The notes: generated by a model from the letters alone, not told the origin. DNA of 64,000 nt from Bog-756 sp963756515 (GCA_963756515.1 CAVWNV010000007.1:1-64000), one strand, 5' to 3'; shown: positions 40,662 through 50,043, numbered from the stretch's first letter. Made by a program: numbers and translations.

Positions 40662-41591
40662 TCAGGGGATGAGGACGATCTTTCCTCGCGTATGGCGCCG
40701 TTCGAGTTGCTCGAAGGCGTCGGCCACCCGATCCAGAGGAAAGGTGGCCGCAATGGGGACCTCGATGGCTCCCGACGCCACCAGGCCGGCCATGTCGGCG
40801 AGGACCTCGGGGGTGGAGGCGGTGCCGCTGCCATCGGTCTTGGCTCCGACCTCGCCGGCCTTCTCCCACGAGATGATGGTCTCGATCCGGTCCGGGCTGA
40901 CGCCGAGGTCGACGGCCAACTGGATGTACTCCGGTCCGAAGAGGTCGATGAAGGCGTCGATCCCGTCGGGGGCAGCTTCCTGTACTCGTTCGGCCAGACC
41001 GGCGCCGTAGGCCACCGCAACTGCGCCGTGAGCGGTGAGCCACTCTGCGTTGGCCGCCGATGCGATCCCGACCGCCCGGGCCCCCCGCACCCTCAGCAGT
41101 TGGATCACGATGCTTCCGACCCCTCCGGCCGCGGCCGAAACGGCCACCATGTCGCCCGGCCCGGCCCCGACCGCCCGCACCGCCGCGTACGCGGTGCAGC
41201 CGACGACGGACAACGAGCCGGCCGCCTCCCAGCTCAGCTCAGGGGGCTTCCCCACCAACTGGTCGGCCGGTACGGCAACGTGGGTGGCGTGACTGGAGCG
41301 TTGCCACGAGAAGCCCAGCACCTCGTCTCCCTGCGACCACTGGTCGACCCCGTCACCGAGCTCGGTGATCACTCCGGCCAGGTCGCTGCCTTGGCCGGAA
41401 GGGAACGTGGCGGGAAACCGGTCGTCGAGCAGTCCCTGTCGGATGGAGCTCTCGCCCGGATTGATCCCGGCGGCCCGGACCGCCACCACCACCTCGCCCG
41501 CGACCGGGGTGGGCATCGGGATGTCATCGACGTAGAGGACCTCTCGACCGCCGTAGCGGTCGAAGCGCACGGCCCGGGCCGCGGTGGTCAC
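40662..41591 (-). CDS. Zinc-independent MDR oxidoreductase (quinone reductase-like)
   Basis: NADP-dependent medium-chain dehydrogenase/reductase, 309 aa: GroES-like N-terminus (GEVVVAVRAAGINPGESSIRQG, FPSGQGSDLAGVI) and Rossmann half VAVSAAAGGVGSIVIQLLRVRGARAVGIAS. The cysteine set of zinc alcohol dehydrogenases is absent, so it is of the quinone oxidoreductase type. It converges with the HxlR gene; the short gap holds no clear terminator. Substrate unknown, probably quinone or enone. Confidence 0.9.
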   Translation of the reverse strand: MTTAARAVRFDRYGGREVLYVDDIPMPTPVAGEVVVAVRAAGINPGESSIRQGLLDDRFPATFPSGQGSDLAGVITELGDGVDQWSQGDEVLGFSWQRSSHATHVAVPADQLVGKPPELSWEAAGSLSVVGCTAYAAVRAVGAGPGDMVAVSAAAGGVGSIVIQLLRVRGARAVGIASAANAEWLTAHGAVAVAYGAGLAERVQEAAPDGIDAFIDLFGPEYIQLAVDLGVSPDRIETIISWEKAGEVGAKTDGSGTASTPEVLADMAGLVASGAIEVPIAATFPLDRVADAFEQLERRHTRGKIVLIP

Positions 41592-41964
41592 CGGCCGGCC
41601 GAAGGGCCGGGCAACACTGGGTCGAAATCCACAGTCGACACCCTATGGCCGTCGACCGGTCCGTGCGCCCGTCCAGGTCGCCGGCGTCCCGAGGCCCCAC
41701 ACGACGTCGGCAGGACCTCCGACTACGGCTTGCCGATCAGGACATAGCCGGCCTGATCCACGGCCACGCACAGGGACCTGGTCGGGCAGGAGACGGCGGA
41801 GAGCTCGCGGCTACCGTCGATGTCCGAGCGGGCGGAGGGGCCGTTGTTCCACTGCACGACCCCTCCGGAGCTGTCCAGCCTTCGATCCGCCGCAGCCGGC
41901 CAGGGTCAGGGCCAGCGCCGCGCCGTCGACAATCCGACGGCGGTGGCCCCGCGCACGGGAGTCA
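41592..41964. other. 373-bp stretch holding only a lipoprotein relic
   Basis: No intact gene lies between the MDR oxidoreductase start and the MmcQ/YjbR gene. Within it, on the minus strand, are a lipoprotein signal segment and the end of a repeat protein in different frames, described as the pseudogene at 41723-41964. Nothing else was recognised. Confidence 0.55.
41723..41964 (-). pseudogene. Relic of a repeat-type lipoprotein (internal deletion or frameshift)
   Basis: Reading leftward, one frame encodes a lipoprotein signal (ALALTLAGCGGSKAG near 41880-41930). Another frame begins around 41875 and reads SSGGVVQWNNGPSARSDIDG followed by SRELSAVSCPTRSLCVAVDQ and AGYVLIGKP, then stops at 41723. 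The second part matches the W-x-NG, x-S-x-VSCP-x3-x-CVAVD repeats of secreted actinobacterial propeller-like proteins. The intact protein would carry several repeats, so most of the gene is missing between the two parts. Confidence 0.55.
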
Positions 41965-42351
41965 CTACTGCTCGACGAGGTCCTTCGTGAGGCGTGGCGG
42001 TGCGCAGGCCAGCCAACCGTCGGTGATGGCCTCCTGTAGGGCACGCTTGGCCACGACCTCGAGTCGGATGAGGATCGCCGAGTATCCGTCGAAGTGCGGA
42101 ATCGTGAAGAACGCCTTGGGATTGGCGGCGAGTACGGCCTCCTTCTCGATCAGGTCCTCGACCCGGACACCGAGGATCGGTCCGGCCGGAGGGGTCGTGG
42201 TGCCGAAGCGCTTGAGATCGGCCTTGGAGAACGGCCGCTCCCAGGCGAACCCTTTACCGGCCACGAACCAGGTGCGGTGGCCGTGGCGCTCACCCTCGGT
42301 CACCTCGGGTAGTTCGAGGGCCAGGCGTGCGACGTCGTCGAGACTTGCCAC
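41965..42351 (-). CDS. MmcQ/YjbR-family protein
   Basis: A 128-aa MmcQ/YjbR (double-wing-like) protein: LDDVARLALELPEVTEGERHGHRTWFVAGKGFAWERPFSKADLKRFG, ILGVRVEDLIEKEAVLAANPKAFFTIPHFDGYSAILIRLEVV, and DGWLACAPPRL. Family members are presumed nucleic acid binding, with unknown cellular role. GTG 42351 is chosen because TACTCT stands 6 nt upstream on the coding strand, the same leaderless spacing seen elsewhere here; the open frame to 42375 has no better site. Confidence 0.82.
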   Translation of the reverse strand: MASLDDVARLALELPEVTEGERHGHRTWFVAGKGFAWERPFSKADLKRFGTTTPPAGPILGVRVEDLIEKEAVLAANPKAFFTIPHFDGYSAILIRLEVVAKRALQEAITDGWLACAPPRLTKDLVEQ

Positions 42352-42446
42352 CCCCAGAGAGTACCTCCGGGACAAGGCGTCACGGCCGGGACCGGTGGAC
42401 CGCCGCGGTGGTCAAGGGGGTGGCCGGGCGCGCCGATGAAACGAGC

Positions 42447-42848
42447 ATGCCCGCTCGGGACGGAGGTGCAGAAGATCGTGTCCTGGTACGTGTGCTGGCG
42501 GCAGATCCGCGGTCCGATTGGATCCACGGCTACTCGGCCGGCCTCGTCTCCCTCACGGACAGACAGCTGGCCTTCGTCCCCTCTGTTGCCGTCGCATCGA
42601 CGGACCATGGGCCGTGGGAGGTGGCTGTCGATGACGTCGAGAGGATCTCCACGTCGTCGGTACCCATCTGGATCTGTGGCCTTGTCCGGATCTGGGTACC
42701 CGGTATCCGCGTCGTCGTCCGCAGCGGCGGAGGCAGGACCCTCATCGTGGGCCGGACCCGAGCGCGGCAGCTGGTCGCGGAGTTCGAGGTGATCTCGAGA
42801 GCCAAGCGCCGGTCCGACCAGCGGACCGGCTCGACAGCTACGCACTGA
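42447..42848 (+). CDS. PH/GRAM-like domain protein, hypothetical
   Basis: A 133-aa protein with alternating strands (RVLVRVLAADPRSDWIHGYSAGLVSLTDRQLAFVPSV, WEVAVDDVERISTSSVPIWICGLVRIWVPGIRVVVRSGGGRTLIVGRT) and one C-terminal helix (ARQLVAEFEVISRAKRR), which reads as a GRAM/PH-type fold. No catalytic motif and no firm family name. ATG 42447 is preferred over the open frame from 42327 because the earlier part is Arg-rich and unlike folded protein. Divergent from the MmcQ gene. Confidence 0.55.
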   Translation: MPARDGGAEDRVLVRVLAADPRSDWIHGYSAGLVSLTDRQLAFVPSVAVASTDHGPWEVAVDDVERISTSSVPIWICGLVRIWVPGIRVVVRSGGGRTLIVGRTRARQLVAEFEVISRAKRRSDQRTGSTATH

Positions 42849-42935
42849 CGGTCCGATATCCGCTCCGTCCGGGCGGCTGCCCGGACGCGGTGTTAGCTTG
42901 CCAGACAGCGTTGGCGGCAGCGGGGGGAGGGCGAG

Positions 42936-45161
42936 ATGTGGGAGCGGGCGAACCGTCGACGACACCCCGTTCACCTGATCGGGTCGGTGCCCAGGGCGGT
43001 GACCGCGGTCGTGACCGTCCTGGTCCTGCTGTCCTGGGCCGGGCTCCCCGGTGGGACCTTCGGCGCTCCGCCGGCGGCTGGCGCCGCCAGCCACGGGAAA
43101 TCATTGGGCCGACGGGCCCGGACCGTCGAGCCCGGACCGTCCGGGCCGTCGCCCGCCTACGACTGCGCCTTCAACCTGACCACCGATGCCTTCACCGGCG
43201 CCGACGGCACCGCCTCGGAGATCGGGTGGGAAGGCAACGGACAGGGTGTCGTCACCTGTCTCGGGGGCACGTTCCTGGTCCAGGACGGCGTCTTCTCGGA
43301 CTACGGGTTCGGTCTCTACGACGGCGGCCGCACCACCTGGCAGGATGCCGACGGCTACCTCCCGGCCCAGATCACGTCGTTCCGTCATGCCGGCTCCCTG
43401 GTCACCATCACCGAGTTCGCCGATCGGGTGGTGATCGGGGGCGACCAGTACGTCGCCGTGTACGCCCGGCTGGCGGTCTCGAATCCGACCGACCATCTCG
43501 TCGAGGCCGATCCCGACGCCTCGCCCGGCCTGATCCCGATCGCCACCGCTCCCGACGCGGTCGCGCCCCACTCGACGGTCGAGCACGACTACGTGGTGGC
43601 TGCGGACCGTTTCGGCAACCAGTACCCGTGGCCAGCCGGCCAGGCCCTGGCCGACGCAGGTGGCTTCGACCAGCACTACGCGCACATGCAGAACTTCTGG
43701 AACCAGCAGCTGGCCGGTATCGCCGAGGTCAGCGTGCCCGACACCGCACTGGACGACGCCTACCGGAGCGGCTTCATCTACACCCAGATCGCCCGGAGCG
43801 GCAACGATCTGAATACCGGGGTCAACGGCTACGAGAGTGAGTTCAGCCACGACGTCGTGGGCATCCTCACGAACCTGTTCACGCAGGGTTACTTCACCGG
43901 TGCCGGCGCGTTGTTGCTCGAGGCCCGCGACGCCGTCGGGTCCCAGGGCCAGTACGTCGACGGCATCTGGACCTACGCGGTGCCCTGGGCGGTGTACCTC
44001 ATGAAGACCGGCGACACCGCCTTCGTCAAGGAGAACTTCTCGACCGAGGGTCCGGCCGGCGTCGATCAGCCCAGCATCGAGGACACCGTGCACCAACTGG
44101 TGGCCGATCGGACCGGGCCCAACGGGATCATGGAGGCCACCGATGACATCGACACCCAGGGGTACTGGACCGTCGACGACTACGAGGCCCTCCTGGGGCT
44201 GGCCGCCTACCGCTATCTCGCCGAGGGGGTGGGGGACACGGCCGAGGTCACCTGGGCGACCCAGCAGTACCACCAGCTCCTGGGGGCCACCAATGCCGTA
44301 CTCGGGTCGACCATCCGGCACTACGGCCTCGACTACCTGCCCTGTTCGATCCTGCAGCCCGATACGGCCAACCGGTGCGACGACCCCGAGGACGCCAACT
44401 GGACGTCGCCGTTCGGATTCGGGAGCTGGGCCTGGGAGGGCTACCTGCTCGGAGCACCCCGATCCGGGCCCGGCCTGTCCCTGATCGACGCCACCTACGA
44501 CTACGGATTCGGGCGTCTGGTCGGCCTGCTCCCTCCGGATACCGCCGGCGGGTTCCCAGGCGACTACTACTCGTCCGGTTACAACGCGGCCCTGGGGAGT
44601 AGCGGGCTGGCCAGCGCCCACCATCGGGACCAGGGAATCCTCGACTACCAGTTCATGATCGAGAACAGTCAGAGCGGTCCCTACTCGTGGTGGGAGAGCT
44701 CGAGCGGTCCCTCCCCGGACACGCCCTGGATCGGGAAGCACCCGGCCACCGGTCAGGGCGCCTCACCCCACGCCTGGGGTATGGCCGGGGCCAACAAGGT
44801 CCTGTTGGACTCGCTGGCGGCCGAGCGTTCCGACGGCGCCCTCATCGTCGGGCAGGGTGTCCCGGCCCACTGGTTGGGCCAGGCCGCCCCGATCACGGTC
44901 ACCGACTTCCCGACCACCGACGGCAGGAGACTGAGCCTGGCCATCACCTCCCTCGGCGACTCCGTATCCCTGCACCTGAGCGGCCAACTGCCGACGGGGC
45001 CGGTCCTCTTCCAGCTGCCGTCGTTCGCGCACAACCTGTCCGCGGCGTCGGCGGGCCGGGTGGATCAGGCCACCGGGACGGTGACTCTGGCTCCCGGCAC
45101 CAGGGGGGTGACCGTGGAGCTTCGCCGTGGGCCCGGCCCGGTGCACTCCGGCGGAGGCTGA
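42936..45161 (+). CDS. Secreted six-hairpin glycosidase-like protein
   Basis: A 741-aa exported protein with a cleavable signal (AVTAVVTVLVLLSWAGLPGG, about 20-43). An N-terminal beta-rich region (about 70-260) precedes a helical part with repeats typical of (alpha/alpha)6 barrels: VPDTALDDAYRSGFIYTQIAR, FSHDVVGILTNLFTQGYFTGA, IWTYAVPWAVYLMKTGDTAFV, YWTVDDYEALLGLAAYRYLAEGVGD, SPHAWGMAGANKVLLDSLAAE. This fits GH15/GH78/GH95-like hydrolases, but catalytic residues cannot be assigned safely. ATG 42936 has GGGGGGAGG upstream. Substrate unknown. Confidence 0.7.
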   Translation: MWERANRRRHPVHLIGSVPRAVTAVVTVLVLLSWAGLPGGTFGAPPAAGAASHGKSLGRRARTVEPGPSGPSPAYDCAFNLTTDAFTGADGTASEIGWEGNGQGVVTCLGGTFLVQDGVFSDYGFGLYDGGRTTWQDADGYLPAQITSFRHAGSLVTITEFADRVVIGGDQYVAVYARLAVSNPTDHLVEADPDASPGLIPIATAPDAVAPHSTVEHDYVVAADRFGNQYPWPAGQALADAGGFDQHYAHMQNFWNQQLAGIAEVSVPDTALDDAYRSGFIYTQIARSGNDLNTGVNGYESEFSHDVVGILTNLFTQGYFTGAGALLLEARDAVGSQGQYVDGIWTYAVPWAVYLMKTGDTAFVKENFSTEGPAGVDQPSIEDTVHQLVADRTGPNGIMEATDDIDTQGYWTVDDYEALLGLAAYRYLAEGVGDTAEVTWATQQYHQLLGATNAVLGSTIRHYGLDYLPCSILQPDTANRCDDPEDANWTSPFGFGSWAWEGYLLGAPRSGPGLSLIDATYDYGFGRLVGLLPPDTAGGFPGDYYSSGYNAALGSSGLASAHHRDQGILDYQFMIENSQSGPYSWWESSSGPSPDTPWIGKHPATGQGASPHAWGMAGANKVLLDSLAAERSDGALIVGQGVPAHWLGQAAPITVTDFPTTDGRRLSLAITSLGDSVSLHLSGQLPTGPVLFQLPSFAHNLSAASAGRVDQATGTVTLAPGTRGVTVELRRGPGPVHSGGG

Positions 45162-45176
45162 AGCCGGGCGAACCGC

Positions 45177-46559
45177 TCAGGTTCCGTCGGCCGGCAGGAG
45201 CACGTTGGGGTTCAGGACGCCATCCGGATCGAGCGCCCGTTTGAGCGAACGGAAGGCCTCCACCTCGGCCGGCGTCCGCGACAGGTGGAGCCACCGTTTC
45301 TTGGCCGTCCCGATGCCGTGTTCGGCGCTGATGCTCCCGCCGAGCTCGGCCACCAAGCGGAACACGGCGTCGTCCACCCGGTCGTCCCCGGGTGGGAGCC
45401 CGGTGACGTTCACGTGGATGTTCCCGTCGCCGACGTGGCCGAAGAGCCACGCCTGGCCGGCTGGATCCGCGGCCCGCACCGCGCCGGGTACCCGGTCGAT
45501 GAACTCGGCCAGCGTCCCGCCCGGGAGGGCCACGTCGAGCTTGTGCGGGGGTCCCTGGGTGTTGATGGCATCGGTATGGGCCTCGCGGTAGCGCCAGAGC
45601 TCGGCCCTCCGGGCCGGCTCGGTGGCCACGGCCACGTCGGCCACATGGTCGGTGGTATCGCAGGATTCGGCCAGCGCCGGGGTGGGATCGGACCGGTCGG
45701 CCACCTCGACGAGCAGGTAGACCGGGTGCCCGTCGGGGAAGGGGGCCGGTAGCCCGTAGACCGAACGGACCAGCTCCAACCCGGACGAGAAGAACAGTTC
45801 GCAGGCCTCGAGCGACGCCAGCGACTGCCGGAATACTCCGGCGGCCTCGAGTGCGTGGGGGACGGTGGCAAAGGCCAGCAGGGCCACCGTCCGGTAGGGC
45901 ATCGGGGGCACGAGGCGCAAGCGGGCCGCGGTGACGACGGCCAGAGTCCCCTCGCTGCCGCACACCAACCCCGGCCAGTCGTACCCGGTGTTGTCCTTGA
46001 CCAGGCCGGCCAGGTGGGACACCACCGCGCCGGTCCCCAGTACCGCCTCGAGACCGACCACTTGGGCACGCGTGCCCCCGTAGCGCAGGACGTGCAGCCC
46101 GCCGGCGTTGGTCGCTACGGAGCCCCCGACGGTGGCCGAGTCGCGGCTGGCGATGTCCACCCCGTAGTGCCAGCCGGCGGAGCCCACCGCTCGCTGGAGA
46201 TCCCCGAGAGTCACCCCGGAGCCCGCGGTGACCTGCCCGGAGCGGCGGTCGACCGGTCCGAGGGCGCTGAGCCGCCGGAGACTGAGGACGACCTCCCCCC
46301 TCAGGGGTACCCCGCCGCCGACGAGGCCGGTATTCCCGCCCTGGGGCACGAGGGCCAGGCCCAGTTCCCGGCAGACGGACACCGTGGCCGCCACCTCGTC
46401 GGTCGATGCGGGCCGGACCACGGCTGCGGAGTGACCGACGAACCGGCCCGTCCAGTCGGTGGTGTACGAGGCGACGATCTCGGGATCCACCACCGCCTCC
46501 GGACCGACGGCGTCCCGGAGTCTGGCCACGGCGGTGCGGAGGCGGTCCACGCACCCCAC
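45177..46559 (-). CDS. FAD-linked oxidase (GlcD / D-lactate dehydrogenase-like)
   Basis: Flavoprotein of about 460 aa. The PP-loop FAD_binding_4 domain has LALVPQGGNTGLVGGGVPL and DIASRDSATVGGSVATNAGG with VLRYGGTRAQVVGLEAVLG; the C-terminal FAD-oxidase domain ends HVGDGNIHVNVTG, GGSISAEHGIGTAKKRWL and LKRALDPDGVLNPNVLLP. This set marks the glycolate oxidase GlcD, D-2-hydroxyacid dehydrogenase group. Starts GTG 46559 or GTG 46550 are close and undecided; the open frame further up shadows the divergent PhyH gene. Probably oxidises a 2-hydroxy acid. Confidence 0.9.
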   Translation of the reverse strand: MGCVDRLRTAVARLRDAVGPEAVVDPEIVASYTTDWTGRFVGHSAAVVRPASTDEVAATVSVCRELGLALVPQGGNTGLVGGGVPLRGEVVLSLRRLSALGPVDRRSGQVTAGSGVTLGDLQRAVGSAGWHYGVDIASRDSATVGGSVATNAGGLHVLRYGGTRAQVVGLEAVLGTGAVVSHLAGLVKDNTGYDWPGLVCGSEGTLAVVTAARLRLVPPMPYRTVALLAFATVPHALEAAGVFRQSLASLEACELFFSSGLELVRSVYGLPAPFPDGHPVYLLVEVADRSDPTPALAESCDTTDHVADVAVATEPARRAELWRYREAHTDAINTQGPPHKLDVALPGGTLAEFIDRVPGAVRAADPAGQAWLFGHVGDGNIHVNVTGLPPGDDRVDDAVFRLVAELGGSISAEHGIGTAKKRWLHLSRTPAEVEAFRSLKRALDPDGVLNPNVLLPADGT

Positions 46560-46607
46560 TCTGCCCCAGCTCGACCCGCTGTCGCGTGGCTGCGGTACCG
46601 TGGGCCC

Positions 46608-47810
46608 GTGGGCGGTGATCGATTCGGTCCGATCGACTTCGACTGGTTCCATGGCGAGGAGCTGCCCAGACGACTCGACCGCTGCGGCCCGGTCTTCTCG
46701 CCCACCGATCTGACCTACGTCCGTCCCCTGGCGTTCCGACTCGACGACGGCCGGGCGTTCACCTACGTCCCGTCCGGTCCGGGCTTCGAGGTGGAGGTCG
46801 GCATCGGACGCGCCCACACGGTGGTCGACCTGACCCAGGACGCGTGGAGCAGCTTCGTCTGGGAGCTCAAGTCGTGCTTCGCCCTGCTCTACGGCGACGA
46901 ACTGGCGGTCACCCAGGGGAGCTTCGGCCAGCTGGCGCGCTGGGAGTCACCGCTCCGGGTGGCCTTCGACGGTCAGGTCACCTACGACATCGACGACCCC
47001 CCGCCGGTGCTCGACGCCGACGGGGCGCCACTGGACTGCTCGCGGTCGTTCTCGTTGGACGAGCCACAGGAGGTGATCGCCGACTTCTTGGCCCGGGTGG
47101 GGTTCGTCCATCTCCGCCAGGTCTTCGGGGTCGACGAGCTCGACGACCTCCGGGCCGAGGTGGCGGCGGCCATAGCCCGGGCCCGGCCCGATGACCGTCG
47201 GTCGTGGTGGACCACGGTCGACGGTCGGGAGGTGTGTAACCGGGTCAACTACATCAACGACAGTTCACCCCTCGTGGCCGGCCTCGGAGCCGACGGTCGA
47301 TTCGTCCGCATCGCCGCGCTGGGCGGCCCCGATCTGCGGGACGCCCACGACCGGCTGGACGGCAACGGTGTGGTGATCAAGGTGCCCGGCTCGTCCGGAG
47401 GCCTTGCCGACCTACCCTGGCACCGCGACTGCGGCATGGGCGGCCACCCTGTCAAGTGCCCCATGCTCAATGTCGGCATCCAGCTCGACGCGGCCACCCC
47501 GGAGAACGGCCAGCTGCAGTTGATCCCGGGCTCGCACCTGGGGACCTCGCGTCTCCCCGGGCCCCGAGAGGCGGCCGGGCTTCCCGTCACCCCCGTCTCG
47601 ACCGAACCGGGGGACGTGACCGTCCACTTCGGGCACACCCTCCATGCCGCTCCACCGCCGTCCGATCCCCGGGCCGGCGGCAGGAAGGCGCTCTACCTCA
47701 CCTTCGTGCCGCCCGTGACCTTCGACATGGTGGGCCCGGGCCAGGGCTACAACGACGTTCTGTTCACCCGCCACGGCGGCCGCGTCCAGCACGTCGACGC
47801 CCTGGACTGA
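46608..47810 (+). CDS. Phytanoyl-CoA dioxygenase-like Fe(II)/2-oxoglutarate enzyme
   Basis: A 400-aa enzyme with an N-terminal beta-rich part (about 1-130) and a PhyH domain: LARVGFVHLRQVFGVDEL, the iron ligands HxD in LPWHRDCGMGGHP and distal His in VHFGHTLHAAPP, with Arg in a late position (GGRKALYL) for 2-oxoglutarate. Hydroxylates a substrate carbon, but the substrate is unknown. GTG 46608 is 6 nt after TACCGT (46596-46601), the leaderless pattern, which decides the start inside a much longer open frame. Divergent from the FAD oxidase by about 50 bp. Confidence 0.88.
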   Translation: MGGDRFGPIDFDWFHGEELPRRLDRCGPVFSPTDLTYVRPLAFRLDDGRAFTYVPSGPGFEVEVGIGRAHTVVDLTQDAWSSFVWELKSCFALLYGDELAVTQGSFGQLARWESPLRVAFDGQVTYDIDDPPPVLDADGAPLDCSRSFSLDEPQEVIADFLARVGFVHLRQVFGVDELDDLRAEVAAAIARARPDDRRSWWTTVDGREVCNRVNYINDSSPLVAGLGADGRFVRIAALGGPDLRDAHDRLDGNGVVIKVPGSSGGLADLPWHRDCGMGGHPVKCPMLNVGIQLDAATPENGQLQLIPGSHLGTSRLPGPREAAGLPVTPVSTEPGDVTVHFGHTLHAAPPPSDPRAGGRKALYLTFVPPVTFDMVGPGQGYNDVLFTRHGGRVQHVDALD

Positions 47811-47829
47811 TCGGCGCCGCCGGGACAGC

Positions 47830-49974
47830 TCAGGCGCGGGACGTCAGATCGTAGACGGTCTGACCACCGATGGTCCGGGCCGTGAAGTGGGCCTCGACCC
47901 AGCTGGTGATGGCCGAGTCGCTGTTGGCCTGGCCACCCGGCCCACCCATGCCACCACCGCCCGCCCCGGAGGCGATGAAGTAATGGATGTCGCCCTTGGC
48001 CACGTACGACTCGAAGGTGGCGAGGCTGATGTTGCCACCCTGACCGTTGAAGCCGCCGATGGCCATGACCGGCTCATCGGAAGCCAGCTCGAGCGTGGCC
48101 GCCGACTGCGAGCCGAAGGTGGCGGCCGTCCACCGGTACCTGGAGGCGCCGGACCGGAGGGCGGCCGTCAGGGCCGCACTGGTGTTGGCCCCGCCCCCGC
48201 CGGTGGTCGGTGCGCCACCGGCGCCGAGTCCTGTCGTTCCCGAGCCCCCGCCGGGCCGGGCGCCGCTCGGCCGGACCCCACCCGATGGCGAGCCGGACGT
48301 CCCGGCCGGAGGGAGGCCGGTGCCACCGGGGAAGGCCCGGGCCTGGGCGCCGCCGGGGGTCAACCCGCCGCCACCACCGGGCCCACCGCCCGGAGCGCGA
48401 CCGAACCCACCGCCCGGAGCGCCACCGAACCCGGCCCCGACACCACCACTGCTGCTGACGGCGGGTCCGGCGGACGGGATGCTCCCGGTGTGGGCGGTGT
48501 CCAGGGTGGTGGCGGTATAGGCCAGCGGACCGGCCAGGCCGGCCACCAGGCCCAGGCCGATGGCCAGGGCGGTGAGATGGTGGGTCAGTCGGGGGACGAA
48601 GGGTGCGGCCACCAACACCGCCGCGGCCAGGATGCCGAGGGCCAGGACGAGCGGTCGCAGCCACGGATCGTAGGCCGGGGTGCGCCCGAGCAGGACGAAG
48701 GCCCACGCCGCGGTGGAGACGATGGCTACGCTCCCGACGACGCGGGCCACCATGCGGTGCCGGTTCTGCCACAGCAGCGCTCCCCCGATGCCGACGAGCG
48801 CGGCGATGGCCGGAGCCAGGGCCACCGTGTAGTAGGTGTGGATCACGCCGCTGCTGAAGCTGAACACCGCGCCGGTGACCAGGAGCCAACCACCCCACAG
48901 CAACAGTGCGGCCCGGGTCCGGTCGGTCCGGGGTGCCCGACCCCGCCACACCAAACCGGCCACGAGGGCGAGCAGCGAGGCCGGTAGCAACCACGAGGCC
49001 TGCCCCCCCATCAGATCGTTGAACAGGCGGAACACGCCGGAGGCGCCACTGAACCCGGCACCCCCGGTGCCGCCCGAAAGGCGGCTGAGCCCGTTGTACC
49101 CGAAGATCAGGTTGATGATGTTGTTGTCGGGTGAGCCGTCGATGAACGGGCGCGATGCCGCCGGCCACAGGGCCACCACCGCGACCCACCATCCGGCCGA
49201 GACGACGATGGCCACGCCTCCCAGCGCCAACTGCCAGAGCCGTCGCAACAGGGGAGTGGGTGAGGCCACCAGGTAGACGGCGGCGAAGGCGGGGAGGACG
49301 GTGAACGCCTGGAGCATCTTGGCCAGAAAGGCGAAGCCGATGAGCGTGCCGGTGGCGATGATCCAACCGGTCCCGGCCCGCTCGAGGGCCCGCGTCAGGG
49401 TGTAGGCCGCCGCCACCAGCAACAGCACCATGAGAGCGTCGGGGTTGTTGAAGCGGAACATGAGGGCGGCCACGGGGGTGCAGGCCAGGACGCCACCGGC
49501 CAACAGCCCGGCGGCGGGACCGAACCACCGTTTGACGGAGGCGTAGACCAGACCCACGGCGGCTACGCCCTCGAGCGCCTGGGGCACGAGCATGCTCCAA
49601 CTGCTGAAGCCGAACAGCCGACCGGAGAGTTCCATCACCCACAGCGATCCGGGGGACTTGTCGACGGTGATGAAGTTCGACGAGTCGATGGAGCCGAAGA
49701 AGAACGCCTTCCAGCTCTTGGTGCCGGCCTGGACCGCGGCGGCGTAGAAGCTGTTGGCGTAGCCCGACGCACTCAGATCCCACAGGTAGGCCACCGCGGT
49801 CAGGGCCAGAAGGGCCACCAGAGCGGGGCCGACCCAACGCGCCCGGTCCGTGTCGTTGCCGTCAGGCTCCGGCCGGGAGTCACCGGGCCGTGGTCCTCCG
49901 GGTGGGTCGACGAGCCCGGTGGGGTTCGCCGGCGGATCCGGGTCGATGACTGGGGGAGAGACCGTGATGGACAT
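47830..49974 (-). CDS. GT39-type (ArnT-like) glycosyltransferase with Gly-rich linker
   Basis: A 714-aa GT-C membrane transferase: after a Pro-rich cytoplasmic leader, the first helix and the acidic loop DLSASGYANSFYAAAVQAGTKSWKAFFFGSIDSSNFITVDKSPGSLW, then about eleven helices to about residue 495. Residues about 505-600 (nt about 48170-48460) are a low-complexity Gly/Pro linker, followed by a soluble C-terminal domain (ALTAALRSGASRYRWTAATFGSQSAATLELASDEPVMAIGGFNG) as in YkcA/B-type mannosyltransferases. Uses a polyprenyl-phosphate sugar donor at the outer face of the membrane; acceptor unknown. Confidence 0.9.
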   Translation of the reverse strand: MSITVSPPVIDPDPPANPTGLVDPPGGPRPGDSRPEPDGNDTDRARWVGPALVALLALTAVAYLWDLSASGYANSFYAAAVQAGTKSWKAFFFGSIDSSNFITVDKSPGSLWVMELSGRLFGFSSWSMLVPQALEGVAAVGLVYASVKRWFGPAAGLLAGGVLACTPVAALMFRFNNPDALMVLLLVAAAYTLTRALERAGTGWIIATGTLIGFAFLAKMLQAFTVLPAFAAVYLVASPTPLLRRLWQLALGGVAIVVSAGWWVAVVALWPAASRPFIDGSPDNNIINLIFGYNGLSRLSGGTGGAGFSGASGVFRLFNDLMGGQASWLLPASLLALVAGLVWRGRAPRTDRTRAALLLWGGWLLVTGAVFSFSSGVIHTYYTVALAPAIAALVGIGGALLWQNRHRMVARVVGSVAIVSTAAWAFVLLGRTPAYDPWLRPLVLALGILAAAVLVAAPFVPRLTHHLTALAIGLGLVAGLAGPLAYTATTLDTAHTGSIPSAGPAVSSSGGVGAGFGGAPGGGFGRAPGGGPGGGGGLTPGGAQARAFPGGTGLPPAGTSGSPSGGVRPSGARPGGGSGTTGLGAGGAPTTGGGGANTSAALTAALRSGASRYRWTAATFGSQSAATLELASDEPVMAIGGFNGQGGNISLATFESYVAKGDIHYFIASGAGGGGMGGPGGQANSDSAITSWVEAHFTARTIGGQTVYDLTSRA

Positions 49975-50043
49975 GCCTTCATGGTCGGATGCCCGGCTGT
50001 GAGTGCGCTGTCGGCCCCCTGAGCCGTCACTGGGACTTGCCGG

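Noticed and set aside
43101..44741. 546-codon minus-strand frame inside the six-hairpin gene
   Set aside because: Gly/Val/Arg-rich antisense shadow; the plus strand has a signal peptide, ribosome-binding site and aromatic-rich folded protein.
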